Below are positions 6,733-13,922 of a stretch of DNA of 37,195 nt, piece by piece. The first letter of the stretch is position 1, and the number at the start of each line of letters is the position of its first letter. Origin of the DNA: Chthoniobacteraceae bacterium (lineage in GTDB: Bacteria; Verrucomicrobiota; Verrucomicrobiia; Chthoniobacterales; Chthoniobacteraceae); contig CANIWM010000060.1 in assembly GCA_947471505.1 (NCBI GenBank), positions 1-37,195 of the forward strand, in the 5' to 3' direction. The notes under the pieces are model-generated. The model was not told the origin of the DNA. It was given only the letters and a program-made list of their open reading frames with translations, and did not search any database. The translations under genes were made by a program, and so were the position numbers.

Positions 6733-8319
6733 ATGCACACGCTTCACGGACACAGCTTCATCGCGGGGAAACTCACATCGGATTCACCGAAAACCTTTCA
6801 TGCAAAGTCACCGCTCGATGGTGGGGAGCTTCTTCCTGCCTTCCACGAAGCGAGCGCAGAAGATGTGGACCATGCGGTGCGCCATGCCGAGGACGCGTTT
6901 GAGATCTATCGGCGTATCGGCGATGTGGCGCGGGCGGATTTGCTGGATGCAATTGCGAACAAAATTGTCGGATTGGGTGATATTCTGATCCAACGGGCGC
7001 ACCTCGAGAGCGGGCTGCCGCTGGACCGCATCACGGGGGAACGGGCACGGACGTGCGGGCAGTTGAAATCGTTTGCCGCACTGATTCGCGAGGGCTCGTG
7101 GGTCGATGCGCGGATCGACCACGCCATCCCGGACCGCTCACCGGTGCCCAAGCCGGACTTGCGCCGGATGCGCGTGCCGCTCGGCCCCATCGTGGTGATG
7201 GGTGCGAGCAATTTCCCGCTGGCATTTTCCACCGCCGGTGGCGACACGGCCTCGGCGCTCGCGGCAGGCTGTACGGTGATCATGAAGGCGCACGGCTCGC
7301 ACCCCGGCACGGCGGAATTGGTGGCGACGGCGATCTATCGCGCGCTGGAAAAGTGCGGGCTGCCTGCGGGTGTGTTCTCCATGCTCCACGGCGCGGGCTC
7401 GGTGGTAGCGCAGGCTTTGGTAAAGCATCCGATGGTGCGCGGGCTGGGCTTCACGGGCTCGGAACGCGCGGGCCGCGCGCTCTTTGATGCTGCGGCTGCA
7501 CGCCCGGAACCGATCCCTGTGTTTGCAGAGATGGGCTCGCTGAATCCCGTCTTCCTGCTGCCCTCAGCGCTGAAGGAGCGCACTGCGGCCATCGCCGCCG
7601 GGCTGAAGGTTTCTTTTACGATGGGCGTCGGCCAGTTTTGCACGAAGCCGGGCCTCGTGCTGGCGCTGGGCGGGCCGGACTTCGATGCCTTCGCCGAGCA
7701 GTTCCGCACGCAAGTGCAGAGCACCATGCCAGCGACGATGCTCAACCGTTCGATCTGCGATTCGTTCTTCGCAGGCGTGGATAAAGTGCAGGCGGTAAAG
7801 GGCGTCACCGTCCTCGCGGAATCCAATCTCGATGCCGACTCCGCAAAGACGCAAGGCGAGCCCGTCGCGTTCACTACGGACGCCGAGACGTTCATCTTGC
7901 ATCACGAATTGCGGGAAGAAATCTTCGGCCCTTACACGCTGCTCGTCTCCGCGCGGACGGTGACGGAACTCATCGCCGCCGCCCGCTGCCTTGCGGGCCA
8001 ACTCACCGCAACCATCCATGCGGATGGCGCAGACCTCGCCGACTTTACCGACCTCATTTCCGTCATCGAGCGCCGCGCAGGTCGTGTGGTTTTGAACGCT
8101 TTCCCGACAGGCGTGGAAGTGTGCCCATCCATGCAGCACGGCGGCCCGTACCCCGCGAGCACGGACGCCCGCTTCACGAGCGTGGGGAGCGCCGCCATCG
8201 AGCGCTGGGTGCGCCCGGCGAGCTGGCAGGGCTTCCCGCAAGACGCGCTACCGCCCGAGCTGCGCGACGATAATCCGCGCGGCATCCTCCGCACGGTGAA
8301 CGGCGTGCAGACCCGCTAG
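6733..8319 (+). CDS. Aldehyde dehydrogenase, 2,5-dioxovalerate (alpha-ketoglutaric semialdehyde) dehydrogenase type
   Basis: 528 aa from the ATG at 6733; an earlier in-frame start at 6643 has no conserved sequence after it. The NAD(P)-aldehyde dehydrogenase motifs are present: 'VPLGPIVVMGASNFPLAFS' around residue 150, 'GFTGSERAGRAL' at 239, general base Glu266 in 'FAEMGSLNP', nucleophile Cys303 in 'GQFCTKPG'. The 'FAEMGSLNPVFLLP' and 'NAFPTGVEVCPSMQHGGPYPA' signatures are characteristic of the KGSADH family, which oxidises 2,5-dioxopentanoate to 2-oxoglutarate at the end of non-phosphorylating hexarate/pentose pathways. The stop is 3 bp before the next ATG, so it forms an operon with the isomerase-like and glycosidase genes. 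Confidence 0.92.
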   Translation: MHTLHGHSFIAGKLTSDSPKTFHAKSPLDGGELLPAFHEASAEDVDHAVRHAEDAFEIYRRIGDVARADLLDAIANKIVGLGDILIQRAHLESGLPLDRITGERARTCGQLKSFAALIREGSWVDARIDHAIPDRSPVPKPDLRRMRVPLGPIVVMGASNFPLAFSTAGGDTASALAAGCTVIMKAHGSHPGTAELVATAIYRALEKCGLPAGVFSMLHGAGSVVAQALVKHPMVRGLGFTGSERAGRALFDAAAARPEPIPVFAEMGSLNPVFLLPSALKERTAAIAAGLKVSFTMGVGQFCTKPGLVLALGGPDFDAFAEQFRTQVQSTMPATMLNRSICDSFFAGVDKVQAVKGVTVLAESNLDADSAKTQGEPVAFTTDAETFILHHELREEIFGPYTLLVSARTVTELIAAARCLAGQLTATIHADGADLADFTDLISVIERRAGRVVLNAFPTGVEVCPSMQHGGPYPASTDARFTSVGSAAIERWVRPASWQGFPQDALPPELRDDNPRGILRTVNGVQTR

Positions 8320-8322
8320 AAG

Positions 8323-9132
8323 ATGAAAAGCGCGATCACCATCTGCCTCGTCCCCGAAGCAAAGCTCGGCCCCTTCGTCTTCCACGACGGTCTCGCCGAT
8401 GGCTGCGCCCGTGCAGCAAAGCACGGCTTCGACGCAGTGGAGATATTCCCACCCGCCGCCAACGCAATCGACATCGCCGACCTCCAATCGCTGCTCGATC
8501 ACCACGGCCTCAAAGTCGCCGCCATCGGCACGGGCGCAGGCTGGCTGCTCCACAAGTATTCCCTCACCTCGCCCGACGCCGAGAACCGGGGCAAAGCGCG
8601 TGACTTCATCCGCTCCATCATCGAACTCGCAGGCGGCTTCGGAGCGCCCGCGATCCTCGGCTCCATGCAAGGCCGCTACGATGCGCCGGTGACTCGCGAG
8701 CAAGCACTCGACTGGCTCGCCGAAGCCCTCGAAGAACTCGGAGAGCTCGCCGAGCAGCACCGCGTCCCCTTCCTCTACGAGCCGCTCAACCGCTACGAAA
8801 CGAACCTTTTCAACCGCCAAGGAGACGCCGCCAATTTCCTCCGCTCCCTCCGCACCCGCAACGTGAAGCTGCTCTGCGACCTCTTCCACATGGCCATCGA
8901 AGAAGCCGACCTCGCCGCCACGCTGGAAGTCTGCGGCAGCCTCGTGGGGCACGTCCATTTCGCCGACTCCAACCGCCGCGCCATCGGCCACGGCCACACG
9001 CCCATCGCACCCATTGTCGAAGCTCTCCGCGCCATCGGCTACACCGGCTACCTCTCCGCCGAAATCCTCCCGCTCCCCGACGCCGACACCGCCGCGAAGC
9101 AGACCATCACGAGCTTCCGCGCGGCAAAATAG
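8323..9132 (+). CDS. Hydroxypyruvate isomerase-like TIM-barrel protein (sugar phosphate isomerase/epimerase superfamily)
   Basis: 269 aa, AP-endonuclease-2/xylose isomerase-like barrel. Visible: 'HGFDAVEIFPP' (first barrel strands), 'FLYEPLNRYETNLFNRQGD' (metal Glu and the NR.E..L motif of hydroxypyruvate isomerases), 'VKLLCDLFHMAIEE' (Asp/His metal ligands), 'HVHFADSNRRAIGHGH', and 'YLSAEILP' (last metal Glu). Known relatives isomerise hydroxypyruvate and tartronate semialdehyde or epimerise ketoses. Here it sits between a dioxovalerate dehydrogenase-like gene and a glycosidase gene, so a sugar or sugar-acid substrate is likely; the exact one cannot be stated. Start ATG is 3 bp after the previous stop. 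Confidence 0.85.
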   Translation: MKSAITICLVPEAKLGPFVFHDGLADGCARAAKHGFDAVEIFPPAANAIDIADLQSLLDHHGLKVAAIGTGAGWLLHKYSLTSPDAENRGKARDFIRSIIELAGGFGAPAILGSMQGRYDAPVTREQALDWLAEALEELGELAEQHRVPFLYEPLNRYETNLFNRQGDAANFLRSLRTRNVKLLCDLFHMAIEEADLAATLEVCGSLVGHVHFADSNRRAIGHGHTPIAPIVEALRAIGYTGYLSAEILPLPDADTAAKQTITSFRAAK

Positions 9133-9171
9133 GTGCGCGACATCGAAGTTTCCGCCGCATAGTTTCGCGCC

Positions 9172-11130
9172 ATGCGCAAACTCTCTGCTCTGCTCCTCGG
9201 AATCTCCATCCACACCACACTCGCCCAAGAAGCTGCATTTAAGCCGTGGGACGAGTATCGCGTCTTCATGTGGGTGGGCGATACGGCCTACAAGCAGCCG
9301 GATAAACTGCCGCTCTTTTGGCAGCGGATGCGGGAGCTGGGCGTGCAAGCGGCGATGGTGCATGGCGACGGCGCGATCCAGCCGTTGCTGGATGCGAAGA
9401 TGCCTTACTACGTGGAGAACATGGTGAACAAAGGGCTCTGCATGAAGTGGAGCAGCAATGTGCGCGATTGGGACAAGGTCGTGACGGCGTGGAAGGACAC
9501 TCGCGATGAAGCCGGGCTCATCCGCGAATACTGCTTCGACGACCCGAAGTGGCGCGCTTGGGCGCGCACGGAGATGGCCTCGCTGGTGAAGAAGAATGCG
9601 CCCAACAAGCCGCTCCTCTACGACATCCGCGATGAGCTATCCACGACGATCTCGGCGAACCCTTTCGACTACGACTTTCACCCGCTGGCGCTGGCAGGTT
9701 TCCGCAAGTGGCTGCAAACGCAATATGCCTCGCTCGATGCGCTGAACGCAGAGTGGGAGACGAAGTTCGCGACGTGGGATGACGTGAAGCCATTCACCAC
9801 CGACCAGACGAAAAACCGCATGGCCAGCGGCGACGCCATCCCTCGCGGCAAGCCCGATTGGCAGGCGGTGCAGCGCACGAAGTTCACCGCCGAAGATGCG
9901 CGCAAGAAGCCGACGGCGTGGAACTTTTCGCCGTGGGCGGACCATCGCACTTACATGGACATCTCGCTCGCCGGGATGCTGGATGATTTACGAAAAACGG
10001 CGCGTGCCATTGACCCGACGACGCCCGTGGGCATCGAGGGGACGCAGATGCCGTCGGCGTTTGGCGGCTACGATTTGTGGCGGCTCTCGCAGTCGCTCGA
10101 CTGGGCGGAGCCATACGACATCGCGGATGCGCGTGAGATTTTCGGCTCGTTCATGCCGGGCAAGCTGATGCTCAGCACGACGGGCATCGACAACGCCCGC
10201 AACGCGCAGCGCAAGCTGTGGCATCTGCTGCTGCTCGGCGACAAAGGAACCATCGTGTGGTGGAGCGAAGACTGCATTGATTGGAAGTCCGCCGACTACC
10301 CGCTCACGGCGCGAGCGAAGGGGATGATCCCCGTTTTCAAAGACCTCGCCTCGCCCGTCGCGCAGCTCTTCGTGCGGGCAAAGCGGGAGACGGATTCCGT
10401 GGCGATCCATTACAGCCATCCGAGCATCCAGGCCGCTTGGATGATGGAGAGCGCCGTGGATGGCTCGACGTGGCTGCGGCGTTTTTCCAGCTACGAAGCG
10501 GCCCACAACAAGCACGCGCAAGTCCGCCACGCGTGGATCGAGCGGCTGCAAGACCTCGGCTACTCGCCGCGCTTCATCAGCACCGAGCAGATCGAGCGTG
10601 GCGACCTCAAAGGCGTCACAGCGCTCGTCCTCCCGCAGAGTTGGGCGATGAGCGATGCGGAGGTGAAAGCAATCACGGCATGGCGCGGCAGGCTGCTCGT
10701 GGATGGCGCGGCGGGCGACTTCGATGGACACGGCAAGCTGCGAGCGGCGAGTGCGTTTCCCACGGCGGACTCGCCGGACAAAATCCCCACTTTAACCACG
10801 CTGCCGCCCATCAAAGTGCCCGCCAGCGCCCGTGTGCAGACGCATCGCTACACACTCGGCAAAGCGCGCCTCGTCGCCTTCGAGCGCAATGTGAACTACA
10901 CGATGACCGAAGACCTCAAGCAAGGCGGCGGCAACGAAGCACTGGAAAAGCCCATCACTTTTGACGCCGAACTCCCCTCCCCGGCTCACGCCTACGATTT
11001 GCGCACCGGCAAGTATCTCGGCCACCTCAGCAAACTCCCCGTCGCCCTCGACCCGTGGCAGCCCGCCCTCTTCGCCCTCACCGCCGAGAAGCTGCCCGAG
11101 GGCGATGTCGTCACACGGCTGATGCAGTAG
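9172..11130 (+). CDS. Secreted GH42-like glycoside hydrolase (beta-galactosidase type)
   Basis: 652 aa with a Sec signal peptide (residues 1-18, 'MRKLSALLLGISIHTTLAQ'). The catalytic barrel shows 'LLYDIRDELSTT' with Asp154-Glu155 as likely acid/base site, and 'FRKWLQTQYASLDALNAEW' followed by 'FATWDDV', a spacer characteristic of GH42 beta-galactosidases. Glu289 in 'VGIEGTQMP' is the candidate nucleophile. A Rossmann-like trimerisation domain follows ('GVTALVLPQSWAMSDAEV', about 480-520) and a beta-sandwich C-terminus. Likely periplasmic or outer, acting on a galactoside or related sugar. Only 39 bp separate it from the isomerase-like gene, so the three genes probably form one catabolic unit. 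Its last 20 bp overlap the convergent glycosyltransferase. Substrate is inferred from family only. Confidence 0.85.
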   Translation: MRKLSALLLGISIHTTLAQEAAFKPWDEYRVFMWVGDTAYKQPDKLPLFWQRMRELGVQAAMVHGDGAIQPLLDAKMPYYVENMVNKGLCMKWSSNVRDWDKVVTAWKDTRDEAGLIREYCFDDPKWRAWARTEMASLVKKNAPNKPLLYDIRDELSTTISANPFDYDFHPLALAGFRKWLQTQYASLDALNAEWETKFATWDDVKPFTTDQTKNRMASGDAIPRGKPDWQAVQRTKFTAEDARKKPTAWNFSPWADHRTYMDISLAGMLDDLRKTARAIDPTTPVGIEGTQMPSAFGGYDLWRLSQSLDWAEPYDIADAREIFGSFMPGKLMLSTTGIDNARNAQRKLWHLLLLGDKGTIVWWSEDCIDWKSADYPLTARAKGMIPVFKDLASPVAQLFVRAKRETDSVAIHYSHPSIQAAWMMESAVDGSTWLRRFSSYEAAHNKHAQVRHAWIERLQDLGYSPRFISTEQIERGDLKGVTALVLPQSWAMSDAEVKAITAWRGRLLVDGAAGDFDGHGKLRAASAFPTADSPDKIPTLTTLPPIKVPASARVQTHRYTLGKARLVAFERNVNYTMTEDLKQGGGNEALEKPITFDAELPSPAHAYDLRTGKYLGHLSKLPVALDPWQPALFALTAEKLPEGDVVTRLMQ

Positions 11131-11830
11131 TCCACCGCCGGTAATACCAAGCGTGGAGGAAGTCGGGGGACGCCCCGGCGTAGTAGAGCAGGAGCATCGC
11201 GCCGTTGCGCAGGGAGGTGCGCCAGGAGCCGCCTTTTTCGTGGTGCCGGGCTCCGGTGACGATGGGTGGATCGAGCAGCACGCGACGGCCTTCGCGGAGG
11301 AGGCGGCGGGAGAAATCCACGTCTTCCATGAGGCGGAAATCCGCGAAGCCGCCCATGCGCTGGAAGACGCTCCGGCGGGCGAAGATGGATTGGTCGCCGA
11401 AGACGGTGCCGCCCGCTTCGAGGAGCATCCGGTTCCAGCCTTCGAGCCATGTGAGGCTGGGGTGGCGCGCGTCGAACTTGCGGTGAAATGCGCCGCCGCA
11501 GACGTGCTCGCAGTTCATCGCGAGGCGGAGGGAATCAATCTGTTCCTGCCGCAGCTCGGTGTCGGCGTGCTGGAAGAGGAGGATGTCGCCGGTGGCGGCA
11601 GCGGCGGCGGCGTTCATCTGCTGGCCGCGTCCCGGCTTTTCGCTGCGGACCACGGTTGCGCCGAAGTCGCGAGCGAGCTGTGCGCTTTCGGCAGACGTGG
11701 ATGCGTCGCCGACGATGATTTCATCCACTCCGCGCAGCGTAGCGAGCGTGGTGAGGATGGCGCGAAGTGCTGTGGGATCGTTCCAGATGGGGACGATGAG
11801 GCTGAGGCGGAGGGGACTACTTGCCGTCAC
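11111..11830 (-). CDS. TIGR04283 family glycosyltransferase (GT2 fold)
   Basis: 239 aa. A GT-A domain starts at 'RLSLIVPIWND'. The nucleotide-binding 'VDEIIVGDAST' leads to the DxD-like 'LLFQHADTELR'. 'GRGQQMNAAAAAATGDILLF' and 'FGDQSIFARRSVFQRMGGF' are hallmarks of the TIGR04283 group, some members of which are linked to arsenosugar synthesis. Acceptor binding 'LMEDVDFSRRLLREGR' follows. Without arsM-like neighbours an arsenosugar role is not supported here; a general sugar transfer role is safer. Its start overlaps the end of the rhomboid-like gene by 14 bp, so they are co-transcribed, and its stop overlaps the 3' end of the convergent glycosidase gene. Confidence 0.88.
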   Translation of the reverse strand: MTASSPLRLSLIVPIWNDPTALRAILTTLATLRGVDEIIVGDASTSAESAQLARDFGATVVRSEKPGRGQQMNAAAAAATGDILLFQHADTELRQEQIDSLRLAMNCEHVCGGAFHRKFDARHPSLTWLEGWNRMLLEAGGTVFGDQSIFARRSVFQRMGGFADFRLMEDVDFSRRLLREGRRVLLDPPIVTGARHHEKGGSWRTSLRNGAMLLLYYAGASPDFLHAWYYRRWTTASAV

Positions 11831-12686
11831 GGCGTTGCAAATCTTGCCGGGCCTTTTCGAGCTGCTTGCGCTCTTTGGCGGTCAGGCTGTCGAGGCCGGA
11901 GCGGGCGACTTTATCGAGGATGGCATCCACTTCCTCGGAGACGGCGTCTTCCACCGGCTCGGGTGCCCAGCGTTCGGCGGGCGGTATCTCGTCTTTGCGC
12001 ACGATGCGGAACTTGGGCTTGCGGCGGAAGAGCTGACGGAAGCGGGCGCTGAGCGGAACGTAGTCATCATATTCCTGCGCCAAGGCGTAGCGGATGTAAA
12101 AGAAGCCCACCAAGCACGCGCTCCAGAGCGAAAAGAGAGGAATCCATTTCTTCTCCGCGAGCACCATGAGCGAGCCAGTGAACACACACAGCACCGCGAC
12201 AAACTTGAAGGGGATGCCGCCGAACCACTCGGCGTTCGGGTAGAGCGTGGCGAAGGCGATGACCATGCCGCAGGTCAAATAGATGTTGCCGATGAGGATG
12301 CCGAGGAAGCCAAAGCTGTGCGCGAATACCGCCGCGACCGCCGCTGGCACCAAGACGAGTAGAGCGATCAGTTTAATGAGAACCCGACGCCCCAAGTGCG
12401 TCTCGATGCCGACACTCCAGCCATACATGCAGAAGATGGCGAACGGGGTGAAGAAATGGAACTCGTCCACGAGCGGATACAGGAAGAGCGCCAGCGCATT
12501 ATCCCAATCTGGGCGCGGGACGATAAAATACATTCGCCTGAACACCTCCACAGCGCCCGTAACTTGCAGGAATGCACACACCACGAGCCCCAGCACCATC
12601 ACCGCGACGAAGATCGTGGTGAGATAAATCGGGATGCCGTTCCATTTCCCAAACGGCTCAGTTTCTCGCGACAGATAGCGTGGCAT
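11817..12686 (-). CDS. Rhomboid-like integral membrane protein without visible catalytic Ser/His
   Basis: 289 aa with about six hydrophobic segments between residues 17 and 200 ('TTIFVAVMVLGLVVCAFL', 'FFTPFAIFCMYGWSVG', 'LIALLVLVPAAVAAVFA', 'FLGILIGNIYLTCGMVIAF', 'FKFVAVLCVFTGSLMVLA', 'LFSLWSACLVGFFYI'). A cytoplasmic tail ends in 'EVDAILDKVARSGLDSLTAK' followed by a Glu/Lys helix, a tail found on many rhomboid-family proteins of verrucomicrobia and bacteroidetes. The catalytic GxSG motif is not seen and no paired His is obvious, so it is probably a non-proteolytic rhomboid-like protein. ATG 12686. It overlaps the downstream glycosyltransferase. Confidence 0.75.
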   Translation of the reverse strand: MPRYLSRETEPFGKWNGIPIYLTTIFVAVMVLGLVVCAFLQVTGAVEVFRRMYFIVPRPDWDNALALFLYPLVDEFHFFTPFAIFCMYGWSVGIETHLGRRVLIKLIALLVLVPAAVAAVFAHSFGFLGILIGNIYLTCGMVIAFATLYPNAEWFGGIPFKFVAVLCVFTGSLMVLAEKKWIPLFSLWSACLVGFFYIRYALAQEYDDYVPLSARFRQLFRRKPKFRIVRKDEIPPAERWAPEPVEDAVSEEVDAILDKVARSGLDSLTAKERKQLEKARQDLQRRDGK

Positions 12687-12755
12687 AATGCGGGCGGAGT
12701 AGAGCGGGCGAATCTGGGCGCGTCAAAGGCGGAAGCGCGAAAGGAGGGGTGATGG

Positions 12756-12931
12756 CCTTGTAGTGCGGTGGCAAAGCGAGGAACGAGCGCGACACCGCCT
12801 TGTAAGCGCCGCGCTGTGCTACGGGCGCGTGTGGTTTTCTCGGTGGTCGCGGGCGCTCGGTCGTCTGCACCACCGTTCGGCTGGCGAAGGCGGCGTGGCG
12901 CTCGTTCCTCGCTTCCCGCCGCACTACAAGG
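12756..12931. repeat. Large imperfect fold-back element
   Basis: The arm at 12756-12800 (starting CCTTGTAGTGCGGTGG) is complementary, with a few mismatches, to 12889-12931 (ending CCGCCGCACTACAAGG). Both arms contain GCGAGGAACGAGCGC or its complement, so the stems are about 44 bp around an 88-bp centre. The whole could be a MITE-like element or a long RNA hairpin. It fills most of the gap 12690-12954, where no conserved ORF is seen. Confidence 0.65.
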
Positions 12932-12954
12932 TCGCGCGTCTGGAGGGCGGCGGA

Positions 12955-13080
12955 CTATTCCTTGCGGTCTTTGGGGAGCGAAAGCGCGATGACTGCGCGC
13001 AGGCTGGCGAGGAAGAGGCCGATCATTGCGGCAAAGCCGGCGACTGGAGCGATGATGTTGGTGAGGTTTGTTGGATTCAT
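12955..13080 (-). CDS. Small single-pass membrane protein, 41 aa
   Basis: ATG at 13080, TAG at 12955-12957. The product begins 'MNPTNLTNIIAPVAGFAA', has one hydrophobic stretch of about 22 residues ('IIAPVAGFAAMIGLFLASL') and ends with the charged tail 'LPKDRKE'. An uninterrupted helix with a polar N-terminus and a positively charged end is the normal form of small bacterial membrane proteins, which is why I regard it as real despite its size. No function is recognised. It lies between the fold-back element and the divergent polysaccharide deacetylase. No strong ribosome binding site is visible. Confidence 0.5.
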   Translation of the reverse strand: MNPTNLTNIIAPVAGFAAMIGLFLASLRAVIALSLPKDRKE

Positions 13081-13160
13081 AGCGCGGGTATTTCAGCAAG
13101 TCGGGTGCCAGCGCGGGGACGGATGTTGACACTCGCGCACCTGCTGGCGATGGCTGGGCG

Positions 13161-13907
13161 ATGACCGTCCGTCTCGCATGGCTCACATTACTCGGGCTCC
13201 ACGTCCCGCCTTTGCTGGTGGGCTTCCGCTGGGGCTGGCGCATGGGGCTGCTCTGCATGGTGGCGATTCACATCTGGGTGATTCTTTCGATTTTCCTGCC
13301 GCGTCTTGCGCCGTGGGGGCGGACGATGCGGCGCTTTCGCACTTCTGAAAGGCAGGTGTGTCTCACGATTGATGATGGGCCGACTGCCGACACGCCCGAG
13401 ATGCTCTCGATTCTGGATGCTGCCGGGGTGCGCGCGGTCTTCTTCCTCATCGGCGAACGCGTGGCGGCGAATCCCCTGCTCTGCCGCGAGATTCGGGAGC
13501 GCGGGCACGTCCTCGCGAACCACACGCAGACGCATCCCTCCGCGTGGTTCTGGTGCTACTTGCCCGCTGCACAGCGCCTCGAAATCGCCAAGACCTCGCG
13601 GACGATTCACGATGCGTTCGGGGGAAATGTCCGACTTTTTCGGGCGCCCGTCGGCTTTCGCAATCTGTTCAATGGGGGCGTCCTCCGCGAACTGGGGCTG
13701 CACAACATCGGGTGGAGTGCGAGGGGCTTCGACGGCATAGACACGAACGTCGAGCGCATCCTCCAGCGCATCCTCGCGACGCTGACGCCCGGCGCGATCA
13801 TTCTTCTGCATCAGGGAAAACCCCACCACCCAGAGCTACTCCGCAGGCTGCTCGCCGAGCTGAAAGCGCGAGCCTGGGAAGTCATAGTCCCGCCGGAGTT
13901 GGAGTAA
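13161..13907 (+). CDS. Polysaccharide deacetylase (NodB/CE4) family membrane-anchored protein
   Basis: 248 aa. Two hydrophobic segments lie at about 5-20 and 28-48, then a NodB homology domain: motif 1 'LTIDDGP' with Asp71-Asp72; motif 2 'NHTQTHPS' with metal ligands His121 and His125; motif 3 'FRAPVGFRN'; a C-terminal 'ILLHQGK' that carries the motif-5 His. All metal and base residues are present, so a working deacetylase of N-acetylated (or O-acetylated) glycans is likely, facing the cell surface. The next gene, a polytopic membrane protein, starts 15 bp downstream, so the pair likely forms an operon. Confidence 0.9.
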   Translation: MTVRLAWLTLLGLHVPPLLVGFRWGWRMGLLCMVAIHIWVILSIFLPRLAPWGRTMRRFRTSERQVCLTIDDGPTADTPEMLSILDAAGVRAVFFLIGERVAANPLLCREIRERGHVLANHTQTHPSAWFWCYLPAAQRLEIAKTSRTIHDAFGGNVRLFRAPVGFRNLFNGGVLRELGLHNIGWSARGFDGIDTNVERILQRILATLTPGAIILLHQGKPHHPELLRRLLAELKARAWEVIVPPELE

Positions 13908-13922
13908 TGTCCCGCTTGCAGG

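Noticed and set aside
6516-6740. 74-aa minus-strand frame upstream of the Uma2-like gene
   Set aside because: Its only recognisable part is the duplicated apt leader ('RRDVSRFQSAVRDV'), so it is a remnant and not a gene.
8248-9363. 371-aa antisense frame opposite the isomerase-like gene
   Set aside because: Shadow of high-GC codon use; the plus-strand gene has full family motifs.
12763-13164. Plus-strand 133-aa frame through the fold-back element
   Set aside because: It crosses an inverted repeat and shows no protein-like pattern.
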